DNA from: Bdellovibrionales bacterium RIFOXYC1_FULL_37_79
Lineage (GTDB): Bacteria > Bdellovibrionota > Bacteriovoracia > Bacteriovoracales > Bacteriovoracaceae
Length of the DNA: 56,108 nt
NCBI GenBank assembly: GCA_001770015.1
Contig: MEQB01000002.1
Coordinates: 82,528-138,635 of the forward strand
Direction of reading: 5' to 3'
A program made the translations under genes and the position numbers. Below the pieces are notes generated by a model. The model saw only the letters and a list, made by a program, of their open reading frames with translations, made no database searches and was not told the origin of the DNA. Positions 44,495 to 52,567 of this stretch are shown piece after piece. Each line of letters starts with the position of its first letter. Within the stretch, counting starts at the first letter, position 1.

Positions 44495-44919
44495 GGCTTC
44501 GTTTAAACTGAGTGGCCGTTCACATGTTCGCTGCTAGATTGATTCCATTCTTATCTTACCCCCGGCGCCTGACTCTCTTAGCTGAGTAACTATTGCTGTT
44601 TTTAATCGTCCACCTTTTGAAATTAACAGAAAAATAAGATAGTTGAATAGAACCTGTAGAAAAGATATGCTTTAGTCTCAATCTATGATGAGTTCTTGCT
44701 TTATATACAGGTAAATTTTCTTGTTGAGGTACCAACGGCCACTGTAATTGACTCCCAACTCATCGAAATTAGAATTGAACTTATTACAAAAGTTTTCGAG
44801 TCACATTTAATCTTGATCTTACATACGCAGAATAATCAAATTTAAATTTTTAAATTTTCATTTTATGTTTTTTCAGCTAATTTATTTACAAAATGAGAGT
44901 GAAGTCTTTGGAGGAAAAA

Positions 44920-45384
44920 ATGAAAAATATTTTATTAGTAATTTTTCTTATCGCATCGGCAAATATTTATGCGATAAATTTTTCAGGTAATTGGCAAGGG
45001 ATTGGAGATTTGGATCTTAATACAGATGTTGTTCAAGGAAAATTTTCCTGTAAAAATGTTACATTATCCATCAATCATACAGGATCGGCACTAGATATAT
45101 CTCAGTGTAAATTTGATGAATGTATTAACAATCAAGAAAATAATTTTTTTATAAAATGTGCCGAACTTCAGTTAGATATTCGCGATAAAAAACTTTTTTT
45201 TCAAGACAAACAAGTTGGTTTTATTAATGATAATGTTGCTTTAATAAATACAATGAAAGATGGATGGACTATTTCAACTACATTGAAATATCTCACGGAT
45301 GGTTCCATGGAGTATTCTTATGCTTCAATGAAGCCTCAGCCAGTAAATAGCGTAAGAACTAAAGCAAAATTATATCAGTATTAA
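44920..45384 (+). CDS. Exported small protein, function unknown
   Basis: The ATG at 44920 has GGAGG at 44910-44914. A Sec signal (about 1-18, cleavage after IYA) precedes a mature part of about 135 residues starting INFSGNWQGIGDLDL, which recalls the opening strand of small beta-barrel/lipocalin-like domains. Four Cys (FSCKN, SQCKFDEC, IKCAEL) could make two disulfides. Not recognised. It lies in the second accessory patch. Confidence 0.72.
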   Translation: MKNILLVIFLIASANIYAINFSGNWQGIGDLDLNTDVVQGKFSCKNVTLSINHTGSALDISQCKFDECINNQENNFFIKCAELQLDIRDKKLFFQDKQVGFINDNVALINTMKDGWTISTTLKYLTDGSMEYSYASMKPQPVNSVRTKAKLYQY

Positions 45385-45841
45385 AGATCTATAGCTCATA
45401 TCTTTTCATATTCTTATATTAGATGGGACAGTAGAAAAAACGAAAACTCCAGTGCAATGTTATAAACGGTGGATACTCTGTACGGTGGCATAGCGAATTT
45501 AAGGCCAACTTGATTAAAATTTTAAAAAAAATCAAATTGAAAATTGGTTTTTTTCTAAACCTTCTTTTTTTTGTCAAAGTCTCAAAAATGAGAAAATTCC
45601 CTGTGGTAATCTGAAATTAAAAATGTCTTTAAAAAATAATTAATTTTTATTTTTCAAGTGGTTAGCGAGTAATTGGTTAAAAATCAAAACTGGCATGTAT
45701 TGATTAGCTAGAATGATGTCTAATGATCTTGAATGAGCAACTTTTGTTTCAAATATGAAAAATCAGTTCATGAGATACAAGTAGTGATTGAGCTTAAAAT
45801 AACTCTTTGGTAATGCTTCAAGGTTAGCTTTTGGAGGAAAA
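45385..45841. other. Intergenic region with an IS-end-like repeat copy
   Basis: About 457 bases without a gene. The only noted element is the 20-base repeat at 45427-45446, which recurs in similar form at 46409-46428. TTGATT and AATCAA near 45510-45535 can form an AT-rich hairpin. The end carries the GGAGG ribosome-binding site of the ORF6N gene. Confidence 0.5.
45427..45446 (+). repeat. Copy 1 of an imperfect 20-bp direct repeat, IS-end-like
   Basis: GACAGTAGAAAAAACGAAAA matches the 20 bases at 46409-46428 at 17 positions in the same orientation. Its layout (GACA/C followed by an A-rich run) recalls insertion-sequence ends. The two copies bracket the ORF6N gene, about 980 bases apart. Confidence 0.4.
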
Positions 45842-46351
45842 ATGTCAGAAATTACACCTAAAAAAATTGAAAAGATGATCTATGTAATAAGAGGCCAAAA
45901 GGTAATGTTAGATAGTGATCTGGCTTCGTTGTATGGAGTTGAAACAAAAATGCTTAAACGGGCAGTGAGACGTAATATTGAACGTTTTCCAGATGAGTTT
46001 ATGTTTGAATTAACAAAAGAGGAATTAGAGAATTGGAGGTACCATTTTGGCACTTCCAATAAGGAAAAGATGGGCCTAAGAGTGCAACCATTTGTATTTA
46101 CGGAACAAGGTGTAACGATGCTTTCAAGTGTTTTAAGAAGCTCAAAAGCAATCCAAGTCAATATTTCGATTGTTAGAATATTTGTTAAAATGAGGAAATT
46201 ATTAGCATCAGAAGAATCATTGACTGATCGAATTGAAAAATTAGAAGAAGGAACAGATAAGTTGTTTAGAATCGTTTTTGAGAGACTTGATAATGTTGAA
46301 AGAGAAGTTCCTCTGTTTCCGAGAGATCGTAAGAAAATAGGGCTAAAGTAA
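45842..46351 (+). CDS. ORF6N-domain DNA-binding protein
   Basis: Residues about 10-95 match the ORF6N/KilA-N-type domain found in phage and mobile-element proteins (VIRGQKVMLDSDLASLYGVETKMLKRAVRRN, written in parts: VIRGQKVMLDSDLA and YGVETKMLKRAVRRN; then RFPDEFMFELT and FVFTEQGVTMLSSVLRS). The C-terminal part is a coiled coil (about 125-155). GGAGG lies six bases before the ATG. Such genes are common as singletons on chromosomes and may be defence- or phage-related. It lies between IS-end-like repeats, so transfer is plausible. Confidence 0.9.
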   Translation: MSEITPKKIEKMIYVIRGQKVMLDSDLASLYGVETKMLKRAVRRNIERFPDEFMFELTKEELENWRYHFGTSNKEKMGLRVQPFVFTEQGVTMLSSVLRSSKAIQVNISIVRIFVKMRKLLASEESLTDRIEKLEEGTDKLFRIVFERLDNVEREVPLFPRDRKKIGLK

Positions 46352-46408
46352 TTTTTCAATTTGTTGAAGCCTGTATCCATGCGGATTGTATATTTCCCTA
46401 GAATTCTT

Positions 46409-46428
46409 GACACTAAAAGAAACGAAAA
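46409..46428 (+). repeat. Copy 2 of the imperfect 20-bp direct repeat, IS-end-like
   Basis: GACACTAAAAGAAACGAAAA pairs with the copy at 45427-45446 (17 of 20 identical). Immediately beyond is the gene-end remnant at 46467-46562. The combination of a coding remnant followed after about 40 bases by this end-like sequence is what an IS 3' end looks like. Confidence 0.4.
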
Positions 46429-46466
46429 ATAGATTTTGCAACAAACAAAGATCCACCATTTTCTCG

Positions 46467-46562
46467 TTACGCAGCTGGCTTAAATTCTTCTTCATTTAAA
46501 AACTCACCGCCATCTGGATCGATCATATGAACAAATACGAGGATACTTGGTGGCGCAGTCCG
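46467..46562 (-). pseudogene. C-terminal fragment, possibly of a transposase
   Basis: A minus-strand frame reads RTAPPSILVFVHMIDPDGG, then EFLNEEEFKPAA, and stops at 46467. No start codon is present and the frame runs back into the end of the CoA-binding gene. Composition is coding-like. The adjacent IS-end-like repeat supports a transposase relic, but the family was not identified. Confidence 0.35.
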
Positions 46563-46564
46563 GT

Positions 46565-46945
46565 TTAAAACTGATCTGTGGAAAGCAAAACCAGGGTGCA
46601 GCCTTGGATGGTTTCAATATTATTCGCCGCTGCTTGTTTTAGGAGTGCCTCATTTTCGGTTCCGGGGTTGAAAATGATTCTTTTAGGTGCCGCTTTGATG
46701 ATTTGTTCGGTCAGTTCAGATAATTTTTCGCTGCTTACGTAGAGGGTCAAGGTATGAATTGGTTGCTGGATGTCTGAAAGAGTTTTTACTATTTTGATAT
46801 TGGAAAGATTGAGGTCTTTAGGGGAGACTCCGGCCAGGTGGTGATAACCATTTTCTAAAAGCCGTTGGTAAGCCTTGAAGGAGTAGCGGTCTTCATTATC
46901 TGATATGCCAAGGATGACAATAAAGCTAGATCGTTCAGTTTGCAT
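46565..46945 (-). CDS. CoA-binding-domain protein (YccU/CoA_binding_2-like)
   Basis: A small Rossmann-fold protein of 126 residues. Family features are the early VILGISDNEDRYSFKAYQRL, the turn around GVSPKDL, and the late RIIFNPGTENEALL and IQGCTLVLLS, typical of CoA_binding_2 proteins. The exact role is not established for the family. It overlaps the methyltransferase gene by one base (TAATG). Confidence 0.85.
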   Translation of the reverse strand: MQTERSSFIVILGISDNEDRYSFKAYQRLLENGYHHLAGVSPKDLNLSNIKIVKTLSDIQQPIHTLTLYVSSEKLSELTEQIIKAAPKRIIFNPGTENEALLKQAAANNIETIQGCTLVLLSTDQF

Positions 46946-47682
46946 TAGCGTATCTCCTTTAAAAATTCAAAGAAATAGGGCGCGGCCTTTAAATTTAGAA
47001 ATTCATTTCTATGGTTTGCCAGATCCTCATATTGTAGAGATTCGACCGAGGTGAAATTCAAGTGTGCGGAGGAGGTTTTTTGGCGAATAACCCCAATTCC
47101 GCAGTCACAATCCAGCACAAAGATATCCAAGTTGCGGTTATTTTTTCTCAAATGAGCAATGGATTTCCAAACATCGCCAGTCCATCCTCCGTCCCAATCG
47201 GGGTAATGGTCTTTTTTGGCAATATTAATTGCCTCATCAAAAGAAAGCGCTCTGATCGCCGCCGCTTTGGACCAGGGATTACAGTCGTGAATTAAAATAA
47301 TTCCATCATCGGCTAAAAATTTTAGGGTGTTTTCGATATCCCGCAAAACTTGTTTATATTCATGCAGGCCATCGATAAAAGCCACATCAATTTTTCTATT
47401 AGCAAATAGATGGGGGGCATCTTCTGAGAAAAAATCATCACTGGTTTTTTGGAAATAAATATTTTTTTCATCTAATATTTTTTTTACTTTTTTTGCTGGG
47501 GTCACCGGATCAACTCCTATTTTAAGCGGGCCATGGATGATTTCAAAAACTTTTCCCTGGTCAACCCCAATTTCTAGATAGGTCTTGGCCTTTTTTTCAT
47601 GGACAATGGTTTGGATTATTTTCACCCGTTCCAGTTTGGTGAAAAAGGGCAGCATGAATCTCCTAAGTGTTCTTTTGATCAT
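46945..47682 (-). CDS. Class I SAM-dependent methyltransferase
   Basis: The SAM-binding motif is YLEIGVDQGKVFEII near residue 35, with motif-like FIDGLHEYKQVLRDIE and GIILIHDCNPWS downstream, as in the Methyltransf_24 group that often acts on sugars, small molecules or cell-surface compounds. Length 245. The substrate is unknown. The CoA-binding gene starts in its stop codon. Confidence 0.88.
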   Translation of the reverse strand: MIKRTLRRFMLPFFTKLERVKIIQTIVHEKKAKTYLEIGVDQGKVFEIIHGPLKIGVDPVTPAKKVKKILDEKNIYFQKTSDDFFSEDAPHLFANRKIDVAFIDGLHEYKQVLRDIENTLKFLADDGIILIHDCNPWSKAAAIRALSFDEAINIAKKDHYPDWDGGWTGDVWKSIAHLRKNNRNLDIFVLDCDCGIGVIRQKTSSAHLNFTSVESLQYEDLANHRNEFLNLKAAPYFFEFLKEIR

Positions 47683-47809
47683 GACATATTATCCTGAGAA
47701 AATAAGTTAATGTTATGAAAATAACAATCACGCAGATGATTGTATATGATTTTTTTTGATTTTTAGATGGGAAATAAAACTGGAAGATATTATAATTAAA
47801 TAAATTGGG

Positions 47810-48940
47810 ATGAAAGAATACCTCTTCAACGGTGACCAAAAGATGGAAGATTTGTTTTATAAAAAGATGTTGATGACGGCTCCGTTTGGATACGCCTATC
47901 ATCGCATTATTCTTGATCGCAATCAAAATCCCGTGGATTATGAATTTATAGAGATAAATGAGGAGTTTGAAAAATTAACCGGCCTGAAAGCGGCTAACAT
48001 CCTTGGAAAAACCGTTAAAACGGTGCTGCCTGATATTTCCGATGGCGAATTTGATTGGATCAAACATTACGGTAATGTGGCAATAAACGGTGAACGAACC
48101 GAATTTGAACAGTATGCATTGCCTCAAGATAAATGGTTCAGCGTGCAGGCCTATTCTAGCAAAAAATACTTTTTTTCCACGATCTTCATCGATATTACTA
48201 AACGCAAACAGGTGGAAAATGAAAAACAGCAAATGCAAGCGGAATTATTTCACGCTTCCAAACTCGCCACCCTGGGGACTTTAGCGGCGGGTGTGGCCCA
48301 TGAAATTAACAATCCTTTGGCCATCATTGTGGGGGCGGTGGATATAATTGAGGGGCGTCATGAAAATCTCGAAGCACAGGATTTGCTGAAATCCACTCAA
48401 ATGATCAGAACTGCAGTGGACCGGATTTCCTTGATTGTCAAAGGCTTAAAGACCTACGCTAGAAAAGATATGGAAAATTGCATTGATGTGGATGCCCATG
48501 CGGTGATCAATGAGACATTATTGTTTTTAAGGGGCGTTTATAAAAAAGAGAATATTGAGATAAAGACTAAATTGGATGCCCCTTATTTTAGAATTTGTGC
48601 GAGCAAGGGCAAGTTTCAGCAAGTGATTGTCAATTTACTCAATAATGCCAAAGACGCCTTCACCAACCGGCGCAATGGATTGATCCAAATTGTAACCCAA
48701 ACCTGTGATCGTTATCTGGTGATAGAAATCATAGACAACGGAGTGGGTATTCCCGCAGATTGTCTGGCTAAACTTTTTGATCCATTTTTTACCACCAAAG
48801 CTCCCGGTAAGGGCACCGGGCTTGGGCTTTCCATTTGCCAGTCCATCATAGAATCGTTTGGGGGAGAAATAAGTGTCACTAGTAAAACGGGGACGGGTTC
48901 TACCTTCAAGATTAAACTGCCTATCCATCAAGATAAGTAA
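47810..48940 (+). CDS. PAS-domain sensor histidine kinase, cytoplasmic
   Basis: An N-terminal PAS domain (about 15-135, with FIEINEEFEKLTGLKAANILGK, given here in parts FIEINEEFEKLTG and AANILGK) is followed by a HisKA dimer domain with the phospho-His in GVAHEINNPLA near residue 164. The HATPase motifs are N (NLLNNAKDAF), G1 (DNGVGIP), F (FDPFFTT) and G2 (GKGTGLGLSI). No membrane helix is present, so the signal should be cytoplasmic. No response regulator gene is adjacent; the single receiver at 23922-24467 is a distant candidate. Confidence 0.93.
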   Translation: MKEYLFNGDQKMEDLFYKKMLMTAPFGYAYHRIILDRNQNPVDYEFIEINEEFEKLTGLKAANILGKTVKTVLPDISDGEFDWIKHYGNVAINGERTEFEQYALPQDKWFSVQAYSSKKYFFSTIFIDITKRKQVENEKQQMQAELFHASKLATLGTLAAGVAHEINNPLAIIVGAVDIIEGRHENLEAQDLLKSTQMIRTAVDRISLIVKGLKTYARKDMENCIDVDAHAVINETLLFLRGVYKKENIEIKTKLDAPYFRICASKGKFQQVIVNLLNNAKDAFTNRRNGLIQIVTQTCDRYLVIEIIDNGVGIPADCLAKLFDPFFTTKAPGKGTGLGLSICQSIIESFGGEISVTSKTGTGSTFKIKLPIHQDK

Positions 48941-48956
48941 TGTATTTGAGGTCGCT

Positions 48957-49586
48957 TCAGGAATCGAGTTTATCTAAATCTACATCGGCGGCAATTTTGA
49001 CACCTTTGATGACGGTGGCCTTGTTTTTAATAAAAGGAAAACTGAGTTTGAAGGCACCAGCAAAGTCGTAATCAAAGGCGATACAGATGGTTTTAGGAAC
49101 GAGATCTTTTAAAATATTATAGTAATAATCCTTGGGAAGATTGGAGAGGGATGTCTCGATCTGATTAGCTTCATCTTCCATGGGAATTTCGTGCATCGGG
49201 CGAGTGGAGCTGTTTTTAACGATAATGGCCCCTTGGATCTTTTCTTTGGGGATGTCATTGGTAAGATTCCAGGTGGCGGTATTGAAAAAATCGAGATAGA
49301 AAAAAGAATTATTGTATTTTAATTTGCGAGGCAGGGTGAGGGCCTGCAAAAATTTGCGGGTGGAGGGATCTTTGGCCCGTCTTTGCAGTTTATCAACCAA
49401 TTGACTGTCTTCCACTCTTAAAATATAAGCGCCGGGAACTTTGGTGGATCTAAAGAGCATATATTGGAAAGCGATACTGAAGAGAGTGAAAAGCTTATGC
49501 TGATTTAAATGGATATGGGGTTGGTTCAGTTCGACTAAAGTCTTCACAGACTCGTAAAGGTCTTTCTTTGATAATTGATCACTCAT
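48957..49586 (-). CDS. Protein of unknown function
   Basis: A 209-residue cytoplasmic protein without signal or membrane helix. Its composition is ordinary and charged. Motifs seen are an N-terminal helix-rich region (KKDLYESVKTLVELN) and a central pair of strands (NNSFFYLDFFNTATWNL). No family was recognised. It is convergent with the kinase gene and divergent from the LysR gene. Confidence 0.75.
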   Translation of the reverse strand: MSDQLSKKDLYESVKTLVELNQPHIHLNQHKLFTLFSIAFQYMLFRSTKVPGAYILRVEDSQLVDKLQRRAKDPSTRKFLQALTLPRKLKYNNSFFYLDFFNTATWNLTNDIPKEKIQGAIIVKNSSTRPMHEIPMEDEANQIETSLSNLPKDYYYNILKDLVPKTICIAFDYDFAGAFKLSFPFIKNKATVIKGVKIAADVDLDKLDS

Positions 49587-49762
49587 CTTTAGCTGATATC
49601 TCCACTACTTCAATTTTCAAAACTGTCTTAAAGTTTTTAATGTATATTTTGGGAATTGTAAAGGAAGTAAATGGAAGATATTTTTAATAAAATATTCATC
49701 AATAGATGTCCAAACAAGAAAAATTGTATTATTTTCTATAGTATCTGATTTTTATTTACAGG

Positions 49763-50674
49763 ATGATGATTATGCTTGAAATTTCCCAATTACAAACTCT
49801 GGTTGCCGTGGCCAAGGAGAATAGCTTTTCCAAAGCGGCGGATGAGCTGGGAGTCACCCAGTCGGCCATTAGCCAGAGTATTAAGAATTTGGAGACCAAA
49901 CTGGGGGTGACCCTTTTTAATCGCTTAGGGAAAAAGGCGGTGCTGACCAATGAGGGCGAGAAACTCCACCAACTGGCTTCCACTTTTATAACTCAGTTGA
50001 ATAATACCGTAGATGAAATCAGACATGATAAGGACAAGATGAGTGGTCCGATAAGAATTGGAACCTTGACGGGTATCGGGAAAAGCTGGCTTGGATACGA
50101 GATGTTGGCTTTGTCCGAAAGTTTTCCAGAGCTCAAAGTGGAAGTAAAATTTGGTTTTGAAGAAGATTTGCTTAAATCCTTTGAAGGGCGCCACTTGGAT
50201 TTTCTGGTTTTGCCAGAATCGGTGTTGTCCAAATGTAGTGGGGAGCGGATTTATATTATTCAAGAGAAATTGGCATTGGTTTATCCTAACGATAATAAAT
50301 TTCAATTGGGGGATCATGTTACTTTGGAGAGTATCGGCCATGTGCCGACCATTCTTTTTGAATCCCACGATCATCTGCATGCCAAATGGTGTAAAATGGC
50401 ATTGGGGGGAATACCTGAGCATGTCAATGTGAGATTGGTGATTAATTCTCACGGTAAAATGCTGGAGGCCGTTCATAACGGGCTTGGTATCGCCGTGATT
50501 CCAACCCATGTCTTAAACAGATCGTACTACAATGATAAAATTTCAAGACTGGGCAGTAAATTTGAAGTGGAAAATGATAAATTTTATCTGGTTTATCATA
50601 AGGAAGGTCTGGACTTTCTAAGGATTAGAGAAACGATTGATCGCCTGGTTAAAAATAAAAAAAGATTATTATGA
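49763..50674 (+). CDS. LysR-family transcriptional regulator
   Basis: The winged helix-turn-helix at about 5-65 is typical (LQTLVAVAKENSFSKAADEL, then VTQSAISQSIKNLETKLG). The remaining 230 residues form the periplasmic-binding-like effector domain. The target genes and ligand are unknown. It overlaps the following nucleotidyltransferase gene by four bases (ATGA), so the two are translationally coupled, an unusual pairing. Confidence 0.95.
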   Translation: MMIMLEISQLQTLVAVAKENSFSKAADELGVTQSAISQSIKNLETKLGVTLFNRLGKKAVLTNEGEKLHQLASTFITQLNNTVDEIRHDKDKMSGPIRIGTLTGIGKSWLGYEMLALSESFPELKVEVKFGFEEDLLKSFEGRHLDFLVLPESVLSKCSGERIYIIQEKLALVYPNDNKFQLGDHVTLESIGHVPTILFESHDHLHAKWCKMALGGIPEHVNVRLVINSHGKMLEAVHNGLGIAVIPTHVLNRSYYNDKISRLGSKFEVENDKFYLVYHKEGLDFLRIRETIDRLVKNKKRLL

Positions 50675-51966
50675 AAGGCCTTGGTCATCCTAAAATTCCT
50701 TCCACGGATGTTTTATTTTCCAGGGAAATTATTGATTTACTGAATTTTATTCAAGCCGAGGGTTTTATTTTAACCTTGGTGGGAGGAGCTGTGCGGGATT
50801 ATCTTCTTTATCAAAAAATCCCGGATGATCTGGATTTTGAAATAAGAAGGCCAGGGGAAGAAAGCGAGGATGCCTGGAAGAATTTTTTAACGTCACTGGC
50901 CGATGATTTAAGAAAAAAGTTTCATTTAAAAATGGAATTTTTAGAATTTGGAATTTTTAAGTTTTTCTATCATGGTAAAAATTTTGAATTTTCCTCACCA
51001 CGGGTTGAGCTATTTGAGGAAGATAAAAAAAAATGGAATCATAAGGATTTTGCGGTTGCGCTTTTGAGTAATTTGGATTATCCCGCTGCCTTTGTCCGGA
51101 GGGATTTTACGATTAATGCCATTGGTTTTGAATTATTAGAAAATCGTGCCATGAGATTAATCGATCCACTACAGGGGGTTTTGGATCTCGAGCGGAAAGT
51201 TTTAAGGCCATGCGGGAGTCATTTTTTCAAGGACCCGATCCGTTTTTTACGATTGCTTAGATTTGCGATCAATACGGGGTTTGAGATTTCCAGTGAGATT
51301 CGCTTAAAGCTTGATCAGTTTAATTTGGAGGATTTGACTCATTCTTATTTTTTGAAAGAGGCATTTAAAACCAATCCCTTGAAATTTTTCAGACTGTTTT
51401 TTCATCATGTAACCCAGGCCTTTATAACCTGTAATCCGCAGCTGGTTCCTCTTTTTTTTCTGGCCAAGGATGATGATGTGCCAAGCGAACAGGCCAGGCA
51501 GATCAAGGATGAAAAAAGTTTGATTGTCTGGATGATTTTTTCCAAGCGGTATTTGGATAAAAATATTTTAGAGTTTGCCCATTATGCCAAAGTGAATAAG
51601 ACTTTTATGAAAAATATGTTTGGACTCAGAGATGGATTAATGTCTTTGCTGGTGATGGATTTGCAACCACTATTAAGTCTTCTCACCCAAGCAAAGTTTG
51701 GGGAATTACCCGAGCAAAAAGACCTGGTTTTAATTGGTGATTTTTATACATCATATAAACGCAGCTCCAAGCAGATGGCTGCCTATCTACCGCTTTTACC
51801 AGACCCCTTGCTCAAAAGAGTTTATCAGTTATGGGAGGAGATTTTCAGCTTTTATCCCCGTGATTTAAATACTATAGGGGGGATACCTCCTGCATCCAGA
51901 AAAGCTTATGGAATTTTTTTGATGTTAAAAAATTATCATGAGACCCGGCAAAAACTTCCTAAATAA
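50671..51966 (+). CDS. CCA-adding enzyme/poly(A) polymerase family nucleotidyltransferase
   Basis: The class II nucleotidyltransferase head is visible: LVGGAVRDYLL then DDLDFEIRR (catalytic Asp pair) and FVRRDFTINAIGFEL. The neck motif FFKDPIRFLRLLRFAI follows. The family both adds CCA to tRNA and polyadenylates RNA; sequence by eye cannot tell which. Length 431. Translation is coupled to the LysR gene. Confidence 0.9.
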   Translation: MKGLGHPKIPSTDVLFSREIIDLLNFIQAEGFILTLVGGAVRDYLLYQKIPDDLDFEIRRPGEESEDAWKNFLTSLADDLRKKFHLKMEFLEFGIFKFFYHGKNFEFSSPRVELFEEDKKKWNHKDFAVALLSNLDYPAAFVRRDFTINAIGFELLENRAMRLIDPLQGVLDLERKVLRPCGSHFFKDPIRFLRLLRFAINTGFEISSEIRLKLDQFNLEDLTHSYFLKEAFKTNPLKFFRLFFHHVTQAFITCNPQLVPLFFLAKDDDVPSEQARQIKDEKSLIVWMIFSKRYLDKNILEFAHYAKVNKTFMKNMFGLRDGLMSLLVMDLQPLLSLLTQAKFGELPEQKDLVLIGDFYTSYKRSSKQMAAYLPLLPDPLLKRVYQLWEEIFSFYPRDLNTIGGIPPASRKAYGIFLMLKNYHETRQKLPK

Positions 51967-52042
51967 AATTAACTGGAAAAATTTATCTCTTTGTGGCAAA
52001 CTATAATCGGGCTTTGTGTATGATATTAACAAAGGATATGTG

Positions 52043-52468
52043 ATGCCTGATTTACATAGTATACTCGCAGATCACAAATCAAAAAGAAGAAAGAGTTTGA
52101 TCTCTACGCAAGAGCAGCAGGAGCTAAAAAGGGCCTCAACATCCCAGATCCCGGATATTTTTTTTGATGAAATTCTGAAGAATTACAAGTTAACCCGTAT
52201 TGAGATTATTGTTTTGATGTTTCTTTATCGCCAGGTGTGGTGTAGGCCCAATCTTTACAAAGTTTATGGGATCTCCCAACTTTTAAGCCATACTGAAATG
52301 GCAAAAACATTAGGGTTGTCCCTGGAAGAGGTGCACTCCTCGCTTAGAAAGTTGGAAGAATATACCTTTATTGAAACGGTTCGCTCTGGTCAGTACTTTG
52401 TGCGAAAATATTTTTTCAAACAATATGATGAGGAATTCAATCAGACATATGATGACTTTGAAATCTAG
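52043..52468 (+). CDS. Small winged-helix-like protein
   Basis: The start at 52043 has AAAGGA at 52031-52036, six bases upstream; the in-frame GTG at 52016 does not. The product (141 residues) is basic at the N-terminus (DHKSKRRKSLIS). A helix-turn-helix pattern (LTRIEIIVLMFLYRQV, HTEMAKTLGLSLEEVHSSLRKL) is seen in the second half, with a likely wing (FIETVRSGQYFVRKYF). It may be a DNA-binding regulator. No specific family assigned. Confidence 0.75.
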   Translation: MPDLHSILADHKSKRRKSLISTQEQQELKRASTSQIPDIFFDEILKNYKLTRIEIIVLMFLYRQVWCRPNLYKVYGISQLLSHTEMAKTLGLSLEEVHSSLRKLEEYTFIETVRSGQYFVRKYFFKQYDEEFNQTYDDFEI

Positions 52469-52567
52469 GTCAGCTCGATTTTTTATCCAATAATAACGGC
52501 GAGTCATGATTTTCTATACCACTCAAATAAATTCTAATGTTATAATATTCCTATAAGTGAAGGGAAT

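Larger units (their letters stand above)
44000..44919. other. Long accessory-type intergenic region with gene remnants and possible RNA structures
   Basis: About 920 bases lack an intact gene. TTTTGAC (44036-44042) and GTCAAAA (44054-44060) form a small hairpin just after the desulfurase gene. A short minus-strand coding-like piece lies at 44150-44290 and a structured segment at 44459-44494. A plus-strand frame around 44271-44396 (IYRHFKQTIKANPHLEKCF) also looks coding-like, but it overlaps the minus-strand piece only at its edge and has no start. The patchwork suggests decayed inserted DNA. Confidence 0.5.

Noticed and set aside
44390-44640. Possible group II intron or retron RNA
   Set aside because: I looked for a domain V-like hairpin and for a reverse transcriptase gene; neither is present.
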